Source: Acidovorax delafieldii | GTDB taxonomy: Bacteria; Pseudomonadota; Gammaproteobacteria; Burkholderiales; Burkholderiaceae_C | Direction of reading: 5' to 3' | Assembly: GCA_002377855.1 (NCBI GenBank) | Contig: DFQQ01000040.1 | Coordinates: 1 to 64,000, forward strand | DNA: 64,000 nucleotides | Shown here: positions 9,826 through 18,998 of the stretch, in pieces | Layout: each line of letters starts with the position of its first letter | How positions within the stretch are numbered: position 1 is the stretch's first letter | Made by a program: the position numbers and the translations under genes | Notes under the pieces: generated by a model | Told to the model about the DNA's origin: nothing | What the model saw: only the letters and a program-made list of their open reading frames with translations | Database searches by the model: none

Positions 9826-10508
9826 TTCTTGATATCCGATGAAGCAGACGCAGATGAGGCACCACTTTGAGGATCTACACCCAAAGCATTCAGCTTGATC
9901 TCAACCACACGCCGGTACTCAATGGTCTCGTCGAGTGCTTTGTAGCCCATTTTGTATTCATTGATGGCATCAGCGCGGCGATCTAACAGCACCAATAGAT
10001 CCCCTTTGCGATCTGCCGTAACGCCCTCAAACTCTGGGGGCACACTTCCTTGCAACTGCTGGAGGGCTGCCGCATAGTCCTTCTGCTCAAGCAGTATCGT
10101 GGCTAAACGAAGCTTGGCAATTGCTCGGTAACCGGCATCTGACGAACGCTCAGCCACCCACCCAAGTGCGGACTTTGCTGCGTCCAGGTTCCCTGATTCT
10201 TGCATTGCCTTGGCCAACGCAAACCCGCCCATGTCGGCCTGGGGAGTGCCGGCGTACTTACTCTTGAGGTCAGCAAACGCTAGCTCAACACGTGCTTGGT
10301 CTTTGGTCTGAACGGCGACCTCCACGGCATCAAGCAGGGCTGCAGCCTGGGACGCCTGCCGATTCTGCCAATACTGGTAACCGTTCCATGCCGCCAAGCC
10401 CCCCATTACCAAAACTAAAACTGCAGTGATGGGGGTGCCCCATGTGTTCCAAAAATGCTTGAGCTGGTCAAGCTGTTCTTGTTCTTCTAGATCTAAGTGA
10501 TTTGCCAT
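9822..10508 (-). CDS. yfgM: YfgM-like TPR membrane protein
   Basis: This 228-residue protein has a short cytoplasmic N-terminus rich in Asp, Glu and Gln, one membrane helix (about 24-45), and a periplasmic domain of TPR-like helices (family TPR_21). In E. coli, YfgM associates with the SecYEG translocon and the chaperone PpiD and is linked to envelope stress control. The C-terminus is Ser/Ala rich. It sits between hisS and bamB, with a 4-nt overlap with bamB. Confidence 0.9.
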   Translation of the reverse strand: MANHLDLEEQEQLDQLKHFWNTWGTPITAVLVLVMGGLAAWNGYQYWQNRQASQAAALLDAVEVAVQTKDQARVELAFADLKSKYAGTPQADMGGFALAKAMQESGNLDAAKSALGWVAERSSDAGYRAIAKLRLATILLEQKDYAAALQQLQGSVPPEFEGVTADRKGDLLVLLDRRADAINEYKMGYKALDETIEYRRVVEIKLNALGVDPQSGASSASASSDIKK

Positions 10509-10524
10509 GAAGCTTTACATCGAT

Positions 10525-11856
10525 TCAGTTGATTGGGCGCGATTGTAGGTGTGCAGCCCAAGAAGACACATCATTCAAAGGCTGCTCAACCTGAGCCCCC
10601 GAACCATCGCGAAGAGATTTGACGGACACAACACCACGGGCAACCTCATCTTCGCCAAAAACCACAGCATAGGCCGCACCACTGCCATCAGCCCGCTTGA
10701 ACTGAGACTTCATGCTGCCCATCCCAGCACCAGGTGCCGCAGCCGCGTGCATTTGCACCCTCGTGCCCAGCGCACGTATGCCTTCGATTGCTTTGAGCGC
10801 CAAAGGCAGAGATGCAGCGTTAGGAATCACGGCATAAACATCAGGGGTTGGCGCTGCTAAGGCTTTGCCTTGCTCCTTGAGAAGTTCAAGCACTCGCTCT
10901 ACCCCCAGTGCCCAACCGACTGCGGGTGCTGCCTTGGAGCCGACTTGCTCCATCAGATAGTCGTAGCGCCCCCCACCGCATATCGTGCCCTGCGATCCCA
11001 GTTGGTCCGTGACGAACTCAAAAACGGTGAGGTTGTAGTAATCCATACCTCGCACCAACCGGGGGTTCAACGTCCAAGCGATATCGTTTGCGTCCAGTAT
11101 GGCCGTCACCGCGTCGAAATGAGCTAGCGACTCAGCACCTAAAAAATCCATCAGCCGCGGTGCGCCATTCACAACATCCTGCATGGCGGGGTTTTTGGTA
11201 TCGAGAATGCGCAGAGGGTTGCTGTGAAGCCGGCGGCGCGCTTCCTCATCCAGCAGAGCACTGTGCTTCTCCAGATATTCAATCAACGCCGCCCGGTGCG
11301 CCAAGCGCTCTGGCGGTTGGCCTAGGCTGTTCAGCTCCAGGCGCACCCCTTGTAGCCCGAGTTCGCGCCACAGTGCGTTGGCAAGCAAGATCAATTCAGC
11401 GTCGATCTCTGCTCCCGGAAAGCCCAAGGCTTCCGCCCCGATCTGGTGAAACTGCCGATAGCGGCCGCGCTGCGGCCTTTCGTGGCGAAACATGGGGCCC
11501 ATGTAATACAGGCGTTTGCCGCCGTCATACAACAAGGAGTTTTCCGAAACAGCTCGGACGACCCCGGCCGTTGCCTCGGGGCGCAAACTCAAGTGTTCGC
11601 CGTTGAGACGGTCCTCAAACGAGTACATCTCCTTCTCAACAATATCGGTGACCTCCCCCAACCCGCGCACGAATAGGGCCGTAGGTTCCACGATGGGCGT
11701 TCGGATATTGCGATACGCGTAACGCTCCATCAACGAACGCACAATCCCCTCAATCCATTCCCAACGCGCAGAATCTGGAGGCAGGATATCGTTCATCCCC
11801 TTCACGGAGGTCACTTTTTCACTCTTGGGTGCTGTGGCAGCCTTTTCTGTACTCAC
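10525..11856 (-). CDS. hisS: Histidine--tRNA ligase
   Basis: HisS charges tRNA-His. The 443-residue product shows class II motif 2 (MFRHERPQRGRYRQ), the histidine-specific LVRGMDYYNLTVFEF segment (HisA motif) and a C-terminal anticodon-binding domain, unlike the HisZ paralogue at 2067-3230. The best start is a GTG at 11856. The next methionine (MNDILPPDS) is 20 codons in, and the SVKGMNDILPP sequence just upstream of it is typical of the family, which supports the longer form. Confidence 0.96.
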   Translation of the reverse strand: MSTEKAATAPKSEKVTSVKGMNDILPPDSARWEWIEGIVRSLMERYAYRNIRTPIVEPTALFVRGLGEVTDIVEKEMYSFEDRLNGEHLSLRPEATAGVVRAVSENSLLYDGGKRLYYMGPMFRHERPQRGRYRQFHQIGAEALGFPGAEIDAELILLANALWRELGLQGVRLELNSLGQPPERLAHRAALIEYLEKHSALLDEEARRRLHSNPLRILDTKNPAMQDVVNGAPRLMDFLGAESLAHFDAVTAILDANDIAWTLNPRLVRGMDYYNLTVFEFVTDQLGSQGTICGGGRYDYLMEQVGSKAAPAVGWALGVERVLELLKEQGKALAAPTPDVYAVIPNAASLPLALKAIEGIRALGTRVQMHAAAAPGAGMGSMKSQFKRADGSGAAYAVVFGEDEVARGVVSVKSLRDGSGAQVEQPLNDVSSWAAHLQSRPIN

Positions 11857-11901
11857 GTCGATGCTTCTTCTAAATTTATTGAATGAGAGGGCCGGGAGAA
11901 A

Positions 11902-13191
11902 TCAACACGAAGAGGCACCAATGGCAGAAGCAGTTCCAAATCGGCGTTCGATGTACTGCTCTACGACGGCACGGAACTCCGCAGCGATATTTTCGCCGCG
12001 CAAGGTCAACGCTTTTTCCCCATCAATGAAAACCGGTGCTGCGGGTGCCTCACCAGTGCCGGGCAAACTGATGCCAATGTCGGCATGCTTGCTTTCGCCC
12101 GGCCCGTTCACTATGCATCCCATCACGGCAACACGCAGACCTTCAACACCCGGATATTTCAGCCGCCACACGGGCATTTGGGCGCGCAAAAAGTCATCAA
12201 TCTGCTTGGCCAATTCCTGAAATGTGGTGCTGGTGGTGCGGCCGCATCCTGGGCAGGCAGTCACGCTGGGAACGAAAACACGCAGTCCAAGCGCCTGCAG
12301 AATTTCCGACGCAACGACCACCTCTTGGTTGCGAGACTCTCCTGGTTGGGGCGTGAGCGAAACACGAACCGTATCCCCAATGCCTTCCTGCAGCAGAACC
12401 GAAAGCGCAGCGGCAGACGCCACCGTTCCCTTGGTACCCATGCCGGCTTCGGTCAACCCCAGGTGCAGCGCATAGTCACATCGGTGCGCCAACTCGCGGT
12501 ACACACCGATGAGATCTTGGACTCCACTGACCTTGCACGACAGGATGATCTGATTGCCATCCATCCCCATCTCTTCTGCACGGTGAGCAGAGTCGATGGC
12601 TGAAGATATCAGGGCTTCATACATCACTTGGCGAGCGTCCCAGGGTTGGCTTCTGCGACTGTTCACATCCATCAATTCAGCCAACAGTTCCTGATCGAGA
12701 CTTCCCCAGTTGACCCCGATGCGAACCGGCTTGTCCCAGCGCATCGCGGCCTCAATCATCTGGCCGAACTGACGATCACGCTTTTCACCTTTGCCGACAT
12801 TTCCTGGATTGATCCGGTACTTGGACAACGCCTGTGCACACGCGGGAAAATCCGTGAGAAGTTTGTGGCCGTTGTAGTGAAAATCGCCCACCAGCGGGAC
12901 ACTCTCCCCCATTCGATCCAACTGTTCGCGAATGTAGGGAACGGCTGCGGCAGCTTCCGGCGTGTTCACGGTGATACGCACGAACTCGGAGCCTGCCTGG
13001 GCAAGCTCCTTGACCTGAATGGCGGTACCGATTGCATCCACGGTATCCGTGTTGGTCATCGACTGGACACGCACCATTGCGCCCCCACCCACCGTGACAA
13101 CACGGTCACCCCATACGACCCGGGCCTGACGCGACCTGCGCACGGAGGGAGTTGCCAGAGGAATCGGGCCCTGAGTACTGGAAAGGCTCAT
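11902..13191 (-). CDS. ispG: 4-hydroxy-3-methylbut-2-enyl diphosphate synthase
   Basis: IspG is the iron-sulfur enzyme of the non-mevalonate (MEP) pathway that converts methylerythritol cyclodiphosphate to HMBPP. From the ATG at 13191 the protein has 429 residues. The [4Fe-4S] ligands are visible as CPGC (Cys313, Cys316) and MGCIVNGPGE (Cys359). The ATG overlaps the rodZ stop as TGATG; a GTG one codon earlier is also possible. The rodZ-ispG-hisS order is well conserved in proteobacteria. Confidence 0.96.
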   Translation of the reverse strand: MSLSSTQGPIPLATPSVRRSRQARVVWGDRVVTVGGGAMVRVQSMTNTDTVDAIGTAIQVKELAQAGSEFVRITVNTPEAAAAVPYIREQLDRMGESVPLVGDFHYNGHKLLTDFPACAQALSKYRINPGNVGKGEKRDRQFGQMIEAAMRWDKPVRIGVNWGSLDQELLAELMDVNSRRSQPWDARQVMYEALISSAIDSAHRAEEMGMDGNQIILSCKVSGVQDLIGVYRELAHRCDYALHLGLTEAGMGTKGTVASAAALSVLLQEGIGDTVRVSLTPQPGESRNQEVVVASEILQALGLRVFVPSVTACPGCGRTTSTTFQELAKQIDDFLRAQMPVWRLKYPGVEGLRVAVMGCIVNGPGESKHADIGISLPGTGEAPAAPVFIDGEKALTLRGENIAAEFRAVVEQYIERRFGTASAIGASSC

Positions 13192-14129
13192 CACTGCTTC
13201 ACCTCAAACCGCGCGACATTTTCGCGAGACACGGAATTCAACTCAAAAGGTTTGCCCCGAACATAAACGTCCGTGACGTCGGCGCGCCCCACCACTACGC
13301 TCAGAGGCATCGCACCAGTTACTGGCGCCGATTCACCCATGGACATCTTCTTTTCAAAAATTACACGACCTGAAGCATCGCGGACCTGAACCCAGGACTC
13401 TCCCCGAGTTCGGAGCACAAGCGGGGCATCAGCAGTCCCGGTAGACGCAGTTGAAGCGCCAGCCACAGAGGGCGAGACAGCGCCAGGCTCCGACGTGGGA
13501 CCGAGGGCTGGCTGTGCACTTGCTTGCGGGGTCGGCAGCACAACTGACGGTTCAGGATTGACTGCTGGAGTGGATGCAGGCACTGGCGCCGATTGAGAAG
13601 CCGGCGAGAAAGTGACGGGTTCAGTCGGCGCAATGATGGCGTCTGCCTCCGGTCTAGACCGGACTGCATCCCAAGGCCGAAAGTCGGACGGCCAGTAAAA
13701 CACCACTGCAGCGCCCGCCAACAACACGAGCACACTGACCATCATCCAAGAGGAATGCCGCGAGCTCTTGGCAGTGATGAACGTTCTCCCGGTCGCGGTT
13801 TTCACTGGGGTGTTGATGTCTAGTCGTTCGGGCGCCAGGCGCGGGCTTTTCGACTGGGGCAGCAGCGCAAGAACAGGGGCAGGATCCAACTTCAGGGTAC
13901 GGCAAATGCTGGAGGCCAAGGCCCGCAGAAAAACGGTGTCGGAGAGATACTCGAAATTATTGGACTCCAGCGCCTCAAGCTTGCTGACAGGCACCTTCAA
14001 GGCGACTGCAAGCGCCTCGATGTGGATGCCAGCCGCTTGCCGGGCATTCCTCAGGATTTCTCCGGGAGTAGTCTGCAGACTACCCACCCCTTCGATTCCC
14101 GAATCGGGTGCCACCACTGGATCACTCAT
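13191..14129 (-). CDS. rodZ: Cell shape protein RodZ
   Basis: RodZ is a bitopic protein that links MreB to the elongation machinery. The 312-residue protein has an N-terminal helix-turn-helix domain (about 22-90, with GEILRNARQAAG and YLSDTVFLRALA), a membrane helix near 128-146, a long Pro/Ser/Ala linker and a C-terminal beta domain (DUF4115) containing SWVQVRDASG. I choose the ATG at 14129, which overlaps the pilW stop as ATGAGTGA. The longer frame begins with GTG at 14153. Confidence 0.92.
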   Translation of the reverse strand: MSDPVVAPDSGIEGVGSLQTTPGEILRNARQAAGIHIEALAVALKVPVSKLEALESNNFEYLSDTVFLRALASSICRTLKLDPAPVLALLPQSKSPRLAPERLDINTPVKTATGRTFITAKSSRHSSWMMVSVLVLLAGAAVVFYWPSDFRPWDAVRSRPEADAIIAPTEPVTFSPASQSAPVPASTPAVNPEPSVVLPTPQASAQPALGPTSEPGAVSPSVAGASTASTGTADAPLVLRTRGESWVQVRDASGRVIFEKKMSMGESAPVTGAMPLSVVVGRADVTDVYVRGKPFELNSVSRENVARFEVKQ

Positions 14130-14955
14130 TGAAGGCCCCACGCTGATAGGCACTCATTTCCGCAGAATCAGGAAACCGCTTGCGCAACTGATCTGCGAGT
14201 TGGAGCAATGCCACGTTATCGCCCAGGGCTTTCTCGACTTTCATACCCAACCACAGAGACTCAGAATTTGCCAAAGCGCCGTTATTCAGTCGACGGATGT
14301 AAAACTGTGCGCGAGTCAACTCGTTGCGGCGAAAGAGTAGCGACGCCAGGTGGTAACTCACCACTGGATTGCCTGCGTCCAGTTGGTACGACTTCAGAAG
14401 AGATTGCTCCGCCTCGTCGTACTTGCCGGCGGCAGACTGACAAAGCCCGCGCGCCATCAACGTCTTGCTGCGCGCCAAATAAGCCGGGCTCGCCAAAGCC
14501 CTGTCGAATTGCTGCTCAGCTTCCGCATATTTTTTCAATTGGCACAAGAGCCAGCCGTAGTTGTGCAAGAGGTTGGCGTCACCCGAGCGCATGGACACCG
14601 CGCGGCGAAAGCTAACTTCGGCTTGGGCCAGATCATTCAGCCGCATATAGATCAGCCCGCGCATGTTGTACGCGTCGACATACGTCGGATCGGTTGCGAG
14701 CGATTGCTTCACCTCATCCAAAGCAACCGTCGTTTGCCCGTTCTCAAAGTACTTGGCAGCCAACTCAAGGCGGATTCTTGCGCGGCGCCGGACCTCGGTT
14801 TCGTCCGAGGGCGTCACGATGCCTGAATCCGCATTACCAGCCTGCACACCAGCGCCCGTGGCGCACCCTTGCAAGATAAGCCCCGAACCCGCCAACCCCA
14901 GAACCACGAGCGCCCTGCGGCAATAGATACCTACTTGTCCCAACCGTCTCGCCAT
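14122..14955 (-). CDS. pilW: Type IV pilus biogenesis lipoprotein PilW/PilF
   Basis: This is the outer-membrane pilotin-type TPR lipoprotein required for assembly of the PilQ secretin. From the ATG at 14955 (277 residues) the signal peptide ends in LQGC with the lipid-carrying Cys at 31. TPR repeats follow (AYNMRGLIYMRLNDLAQAE, LLHNYGWLLCQLKKYAEAE). The open frame runs on to a TTG at 14985 that overlaps rlmN, but GGGGG lies 7 nt before the ATG. The rlmN-pilF-rodZ-ispG-hisS order is the same as in Pseudomonas. It implies type IV pili elsewhere in the genome. Confidence 0.91.
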   Translation of the reverse strand: MARRLGQVGIYCRRALVVLGLAGSGLILQGCATGAGVQAGNADSGIVTPSDETEVRRRARIRLELAAKYFENGQTTVALDEVKQSLATDPTYVDAYNMRGLIYMRLNDLAQAEVSFRRAVSMRSGDANLLHNYGWLLCQLKKYAEAEQQFDRALASPAYLARSKTLMARGLCQSAAGKYDEAEQSLLKSYQLDAGNPVVSYHLASLLFRRNELTRAQFYIRRLNNGALANSESLWLGMKVEKALGDNVALLQLADQLRKRFPDSAEMSAYQRGAFNE

Positions 14956-14981
14956 ACAGGGCCCCCTTTTGTGTTCGCAAG

Positions 14982-16103
14982 TCAAGTGATCGGCTTCAGA
15001 ACGATGGTGCGTTGCTTTGCCATTCGCTCAGCGGCACGTGTTCTGTCTTTCACATCCCCAGCCAGCTGCCCGCAGGCTGCATCTATATCATCGCCGCGCG
15101 TCTTGCGGACTGTCGTGACAATTCCTGCGTCACTGAGCAACTTGGCGAATGCCATCACCCGATTCTGAGGCGAGCGCGTGAGCCCCGACGCGGGAAATGG
15201 ATTAAATGGAATCAGATTGAATTTGCAATGAACGCCTCGACCACGTGCTGGCTGCACCAGCTCAATCAGTTGCTGCGCATGCTCTGGCTGATCATTCACG
15301 CCGTCGAGCATGCAATATTCAAAAGTAATGAAGTCACGAGGGGCGTGCTCCAAATACCGATTGCACGCTTCCAGCAACTCCTGAATGGGATACTTTTTAT
15401 TCAGCGGCACCAAGTTGTCACGCAGTGCGTCGTTAGGAGCGTGAAGCGATACCGCGAGAGCTACTGGGCAATCCTGGGCCAGTCGGTCCATCATGGGCAC
15501 AACACCTGATGTTGACACGGTGACCCTGCGCCTGGACAGGCCATAACCGTGGTCATCAAGCATCACTCGCAGCGCAGGCACCAAGGCAGCATAGTTCTGC
15601 AAAGGCTCACCCATGCCCATCATCACCACGTTAGAGATGACCCTCTCAGACGTTTGTAGGCGCGCACGGAGGGCATGTTCAGCAAACCATAGCTGCGCGA
15701 CAATTTCGCCCGACGTGAGATTGCGGCTGAAGCCCTGGTGCCCTGTCGAGCAAAACCGACAACCGACAGCACACCCTGCCTGGGATGATATGCACAAGGT
15801 ACCCCGGTCATCCTCAGGAATGAACACGGATTCCACTGCATTGCCATCGCCCACGTCGAAAAGCCACTTGATGGTGCCATCCGTAGACACATGCTCACTG
15901 ATGACCGGCAGGCCTTCGATGCGAGCACATGCTTGCAGCTTATCCCTCAGAGACTTCGCCAAATCGGTCATGGCTACAAAGTCCTTGGCGCCACGCTGAT
16001 GAATCCAGCGAAAGAGCTGGGTTGCGCGAAAGCGCTTTTCACCAAGCCGCTCGCAATAAGCGATCAACGCGTCAAGGTCAAAGTCGAGAAGATTGGTGGT
16101 CAT
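14982..16103 (-). CDS. rlmN: Dual-specificity RNA methyltransferase RlmN
   Basis: RlmN is a radical SAM enzyme that methylates C2 of A2503 in 23S rRNA and A37 of some tRNAs. From the ATG at 16103 the protein has 373 residues. The radical SAM cysteines are Cys111, Cys115 and Cys118 (CAVGCRFC), and the C-terminal acceptor cysteine lies in AACGQLAGD. The upstream 15 codons in the frame are not family-like, so I discard that longer start. Confidence 0.96.
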   Translation of the reverse strand: MTTNLLDFDLDALIAYCERLGEKRFRATQLFRWIHQRGAKDFVAMTDLAKSLRDKLQACARIEGLPVISEHVSTDGTIKWLFDVGDGNAVESVFIPEDDRGTLCISSQAGCAVGCRFCSTGHQGFSRNLTSGEIVAQLWFAEHALRARLQTSERVISNVVMMGMGEPLQNYAALVPALRVMLDDHGYGLSRRRVTVSTSGVVPMMDRLAQDCPVALAVSLHAPNDALRDNLVPLNKKYPIQELLEACNRYLEHAPRDFITFEYCMLDGVNDQPEHAQQLIELVQPARGRGVHCKFNLIPFNPFPASGLTRSPQNRVMAFAKLLSDAGIVTTVRKTRGDDIDAACGQLAGDVKDRTRAAERMAKQRTIVLKPIT

Positions 16104-16190
16104 TGCGGCAGCCTTGCGCGAGACCGCTCGCAGCTGTCCCCATGGCACAGATAACCCGCTCTCGCGGGGTCAGGCATGGGGACCGCCATC

Positions 16191-16616
16191 TCAGCGGGAG
16201 TAAATGTTCAAGCCAGGGAAGAAGAAGGCAACTTCGGCTTGCGCTGTTTCGGGGGCGTCGGAGCCGTGCACAGCGTTTGCGTCGATGCTGTCAGCAAAGT
16301 CTGCACGGATCGTGCCTGGCTCAGCCTTCTTGGGGTCGGTAGCGCCCATCAGCTCACGGTTCTTCAGGATGGCGTTTTCGCCTTCCAGAGCCTGAATCAT
16401 CACGGGGCCAGAGATCATGAAATCTACCAGATCCTTGAAGAAAGGACGGGCCTTGTGGACAGCGTAGAACTGCTCAGCCTCCAGGCGGGACAGGTGGGCC
16501 ATGCGGGCAGCAACCACCTTGAGGCCGGCAGCTTCAAAACGAGCATAGATCTGACCGATCACGTTCTTTGCAACTGCGTCGGGCTTGATGATGGAAAGAG
16601 TGCGTTCGATAGCCAT
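16191..16616 (-). CDS. ndk: Nucleoside diphosphate kinase
   Basis: Ndk balances nucleoside triphosphate pools by phosphate transfer through a phosphohistidine. The 141-residue protein begins AIERTLSIIKPDAV and carries the active-site motif NAVHGSDAPE with His117 as the phosphate acceptor. Length and sequence match standard bacterial Ndk. It is the first gene of the long minus-strand block, and its promoter should lie in the 83-nt gap to rluB (16617-16699). Confidence 0.97.
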   Translation of the reverse strand: MAIERTLSIIKPDAVAKNVIGQIYARFEAAGLKVVAARMAHLSRLEAEQFYAVHKARPFFKDLVDFMISGPVMIQALEGENAILKNRELMGATDPKKAEPGTIRADFADSIDANAVHGSDAPETAQAEVAFFFPGLNIYSR

Positions 16617-16699
16617 GTTGATTTTCCTGAATGAATGTTACTGAAGTTCTTTTGCCCAGCGGACAAAACCCTCGATTCTAACCGTGCTAAGCAAAAGGG

Positions 16700-18148
16700 T
16701 TACCGGCTGCGTCCGCGGCGCCCGCCCCCACCTGGGGCTTTTTGCGCCTGCCGATACCGCGAAAGACTGTCCGAACCGATGTACCCCACGGAAGTCTTCA
16801 TGGGGTCTGGCTGGGAGGAACCACGGGGTCGGTCCCCGGAAACACCCGCACCGGAATCGTCACGACGGCGCCCACGCGGCGCTCCCTGTGATGCGGACGG
16901 GCCTCCGCTCCCTCGGCGCCCTGGGCCGCCTGCGAGGCCGTCATTGCGCCTGCGGGGGGGCGGACCCGAGCGACGAACGGGGGTCGCCTCATCGTCGCTG
17001 CGCTCACCTCCTGATGAAGACCCGCCTGCTGCCTTGAGCAAGGAGCGGATATCGGCGTCATCCAACTCCAGCCACGCCCCGCGCTTGAGCCCACGGGGCA
17101 ACATCATCGCCCCGTAGCGGATACGGATCAGTCGACTGACCGCGTGACCCACGGCTTCCAGCATGCGTCGCACCTCGCGGTTGCGCCCTTCGGAAATGGT
17201 CACGCGATACCAGCAGTTGGAACCTTCTCCACCGCCGTCTTCAATGGAGCCGAACGCGGCCATGCCGTCATCCAGACGCACGCCATCGAGCAAGCGCTGC
17301 TTCTCTTCGTTGCTCAGGGCGCCCAGCACCCGCACTGCATATTCACGCTCCAAGCCAAAGCGTGGATGCATCAATTTGTTGGCAAGCTCACCCGAGCTGG
17401 TAAACAAAAGCAAGCCTTCCGTATTCAGGTCCAGCCGTCCTACGGATTGCCATTTGCCGTGCTGCAAACGGGGCAATTTGCGGAACACGGTGGGACGGTT
17501 CTGGGGATCGTCGTGCGTGACGACCTCACCAACGGGCTTGTGGTAGGCAATGACACGTGGCGGGGGCGGATCAATGCGATAGCGGATGGGCTTGCCGTTG
17601 ACTTTGACCTGGTCTCCAAACTGGATACGTTGCCCTATGTGTGCCGGCTCGTTGTTGACGGAAATACGCCCTTCCAGAATCAACTGTTCCATTTCAAGGC
17701 GCGAACCCAGGCCTGCCTGTGCAAGCACCTTGTGCAGCTTGGGTGTTTCCACTTGAGGCAACAGCACCCGCTTGACCGGTAATTCCTCTGCGGCCGCTGC
17801 ATCGTCGCTATCAAAACGACCCGACACCACATCAGCGAATTGATAACCTTGCGGCCCGGCTTCTCGGGCGGTGCGTTTGCTGCCCCCTGCGCGCGGCGAC
17901 CGAGGCTTGGTGGAAGCCGCTGCGGGAACCTCGGACACGTTGGATGCGGGCTGTTCCCGCAATTCTTGCTCCGCCTCGACAGGTTCTGCGGCTGGCACCC
18001 CGCCCACAGCCGCTACAAGCGGCTCAGTCTTGCGGCTCGCACGTTTGCGAGGCGCACGGGCGGCAGACTTGGGGGAACCGGCTGCGTCAATGGACGTGGC
18101 GGGGTCTGGCAATTGGCCTTCCGCTGTCACCTTTGGAGAATCATTCAT
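16700..18148 (-). CDS. rluB: 23S rRNA pseudouridine synthase, RluB type, with long tails
   Basis: RluB makes pseudouridine 2605 in 23S rRNA. The 482-residue product is far longer than E. coli RluB (291). About 125 residues of Ala/Pro/Glu-rich sequence precede the S4 domain (LHKVLAQAGLGSRLEME). The catalytic domain has the family aspartate in GRLDLNTEGLLLF. Roughly the last 110 residues form an Arg/Gly/Ser-rich tail with repeated RRG and GRR. The chosen ATG overlaps the scpB stop (ATGAATGA) and has GGAA upstream; a longer frame begins at 18178. Confidence 0.92.
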   Translation of the reverse strand: MNDSPKVTAEGQLPDPATSIDAAGSPKSAARAPRKRASRKTEPLVAAVGGVPAAEPVEAEQELREQPASNVSEVPAAASTKPRSPRAGGSKRTAREAGPQGYQFADVVSGRFDSDDAAAAEELPVKRVLLPQVETPKLHKVLAQAGLGSRLEMEQLILEGRISVNNEPAHIGQRIQFGDQVKVNGKPIRYRIDPPPPRVIAYHKPVGEVVTHDDPQNRPTVFRKLPRLQHGKWQSVGRLDLNTEGLLLFTSSGELANKLMHPRFGLEREYAVRVLGALSNEEKQRLLDGVRLDDGMAAFGSIEDGGGEGSNCWYRVTISEGRNREVRRMLEAVGHAVSRLIRIRYGAMMLPRGLKRGAWLELDDADIRSLLKAAGGSSSGGERSDDEATPVRRSGPPPRRRNDGLAGGPGRRGSGGPSASQGAPRGRRRDDSGAGVSGDRPRGSSQPDPMKTSVGYIGSDSLSRYRQAQKAPGGGGRRGRSR

Positions 18149-18857
18149 GAGAGTTTCCTGCGACGCCATTACCGGCATCTACATCATCGTTGCGGGGGCG
18201 CTCCCCCGCCATTTCAAATAAATCTGCGCCTAACGCAACGGCCCGTGCGGGCAGTTCTTCAGAGGCGCCATCAGTCTGCGTCGCGCTCTCAGAATCCGAA
18301 GCACCCTGGGCCGAAGCCAGAGCCTCCAGCAGCTGGGGATTTGACGCTGGGTTATCCAGCACCGGCAGCTGGTCCAGCGACGAAAGTCCAAGATCATCCA
18401 GAAACTGCCGGGTGGTAGCGAACAGAGCAGGACGGCCTACCGTTTCCCTGTGGCCAATCACTTCCACCCAGCCCCGATCCTCCAGCTGCTTGATGATCAG
18501 GCTGTTCACGGTGACGCCTCGAATGTCTTCGATATCTCCGCGGGTTACAGGCTGCCGATACGCAATGATGGCCAACGTCTCGAGGGTGGCCCGAGAATAC
18601 CGAGGAGGCTTTTCGGGGTGAAGGCGGTCAAGGTACTCACGCATTTCCGGCCGGCTCTGAAAGCGCCAGCCGGAAGCCACCTGCACCAACTCCACTCCGC
18701 GTTGCGACCAGTCGCGCTGCAAATCCTGCAACAACATCTTCAAGGTGTCCGAACCCAGCGCATCATTGAAAAGTACCCGCAACTCACGCAAGGGCACTGG
18801 CTGAGGTGCACAAATCAAGGCAGTCTCTAGGACCCGCTTGGCATCCACCGTATTCAT
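18141..18857 (-). CDS. scpB: Segregation and condensation protein B
   Basis: ScpB is a winged-helix subunit that with ScpA and SMC forms bacterial condensin. The 238-residue protein has the two winged-helix domains (LETALICAPQPVPLRELRV, then ETLAIIAYRQPVTRGDIEDI and the RGWVEVIG wing). The C-terminal 60 residues are acidic and low in complexity. No scpA is visible next to it; the partner must lie outside the window. Translation of rluB is coupled to it by an 8-nt overlap. Confidence 0.93.
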   Translation of the reverse strand: MNTVDAKRVLETALICAPQPVPLRELRVLFNDALGSDTLKMLLQDLQRDWSQRGVELVQVASGWRFQSRPEMREYLDRLHPEKPPRYSRATLETLAIIAYRQPVTRGDIEDIRGVTVNSLIIKQLEDRGWVEVIGHRETVGRPALFATTRQFLDDLGLSSLDQLPVLDNPASNPQLLEALASAQGASDSESATQTDGASEELPARAVALGADLFEMAGERPRNDDVDAGNGVAGNSHE

Positions 18858-18998
18858 GGTTCAGCGATTCCGGGAAATAGGCCCACCCATAGCTGCGGGC
18901 TCACCGATGGCAGGGATTGGTCAGGGGCGCTCACAGCGCATGGTCGGTAAAACGACACTTCGCCCGGCGGGACACCGTCTTCGGGCGTTACTCGGATC

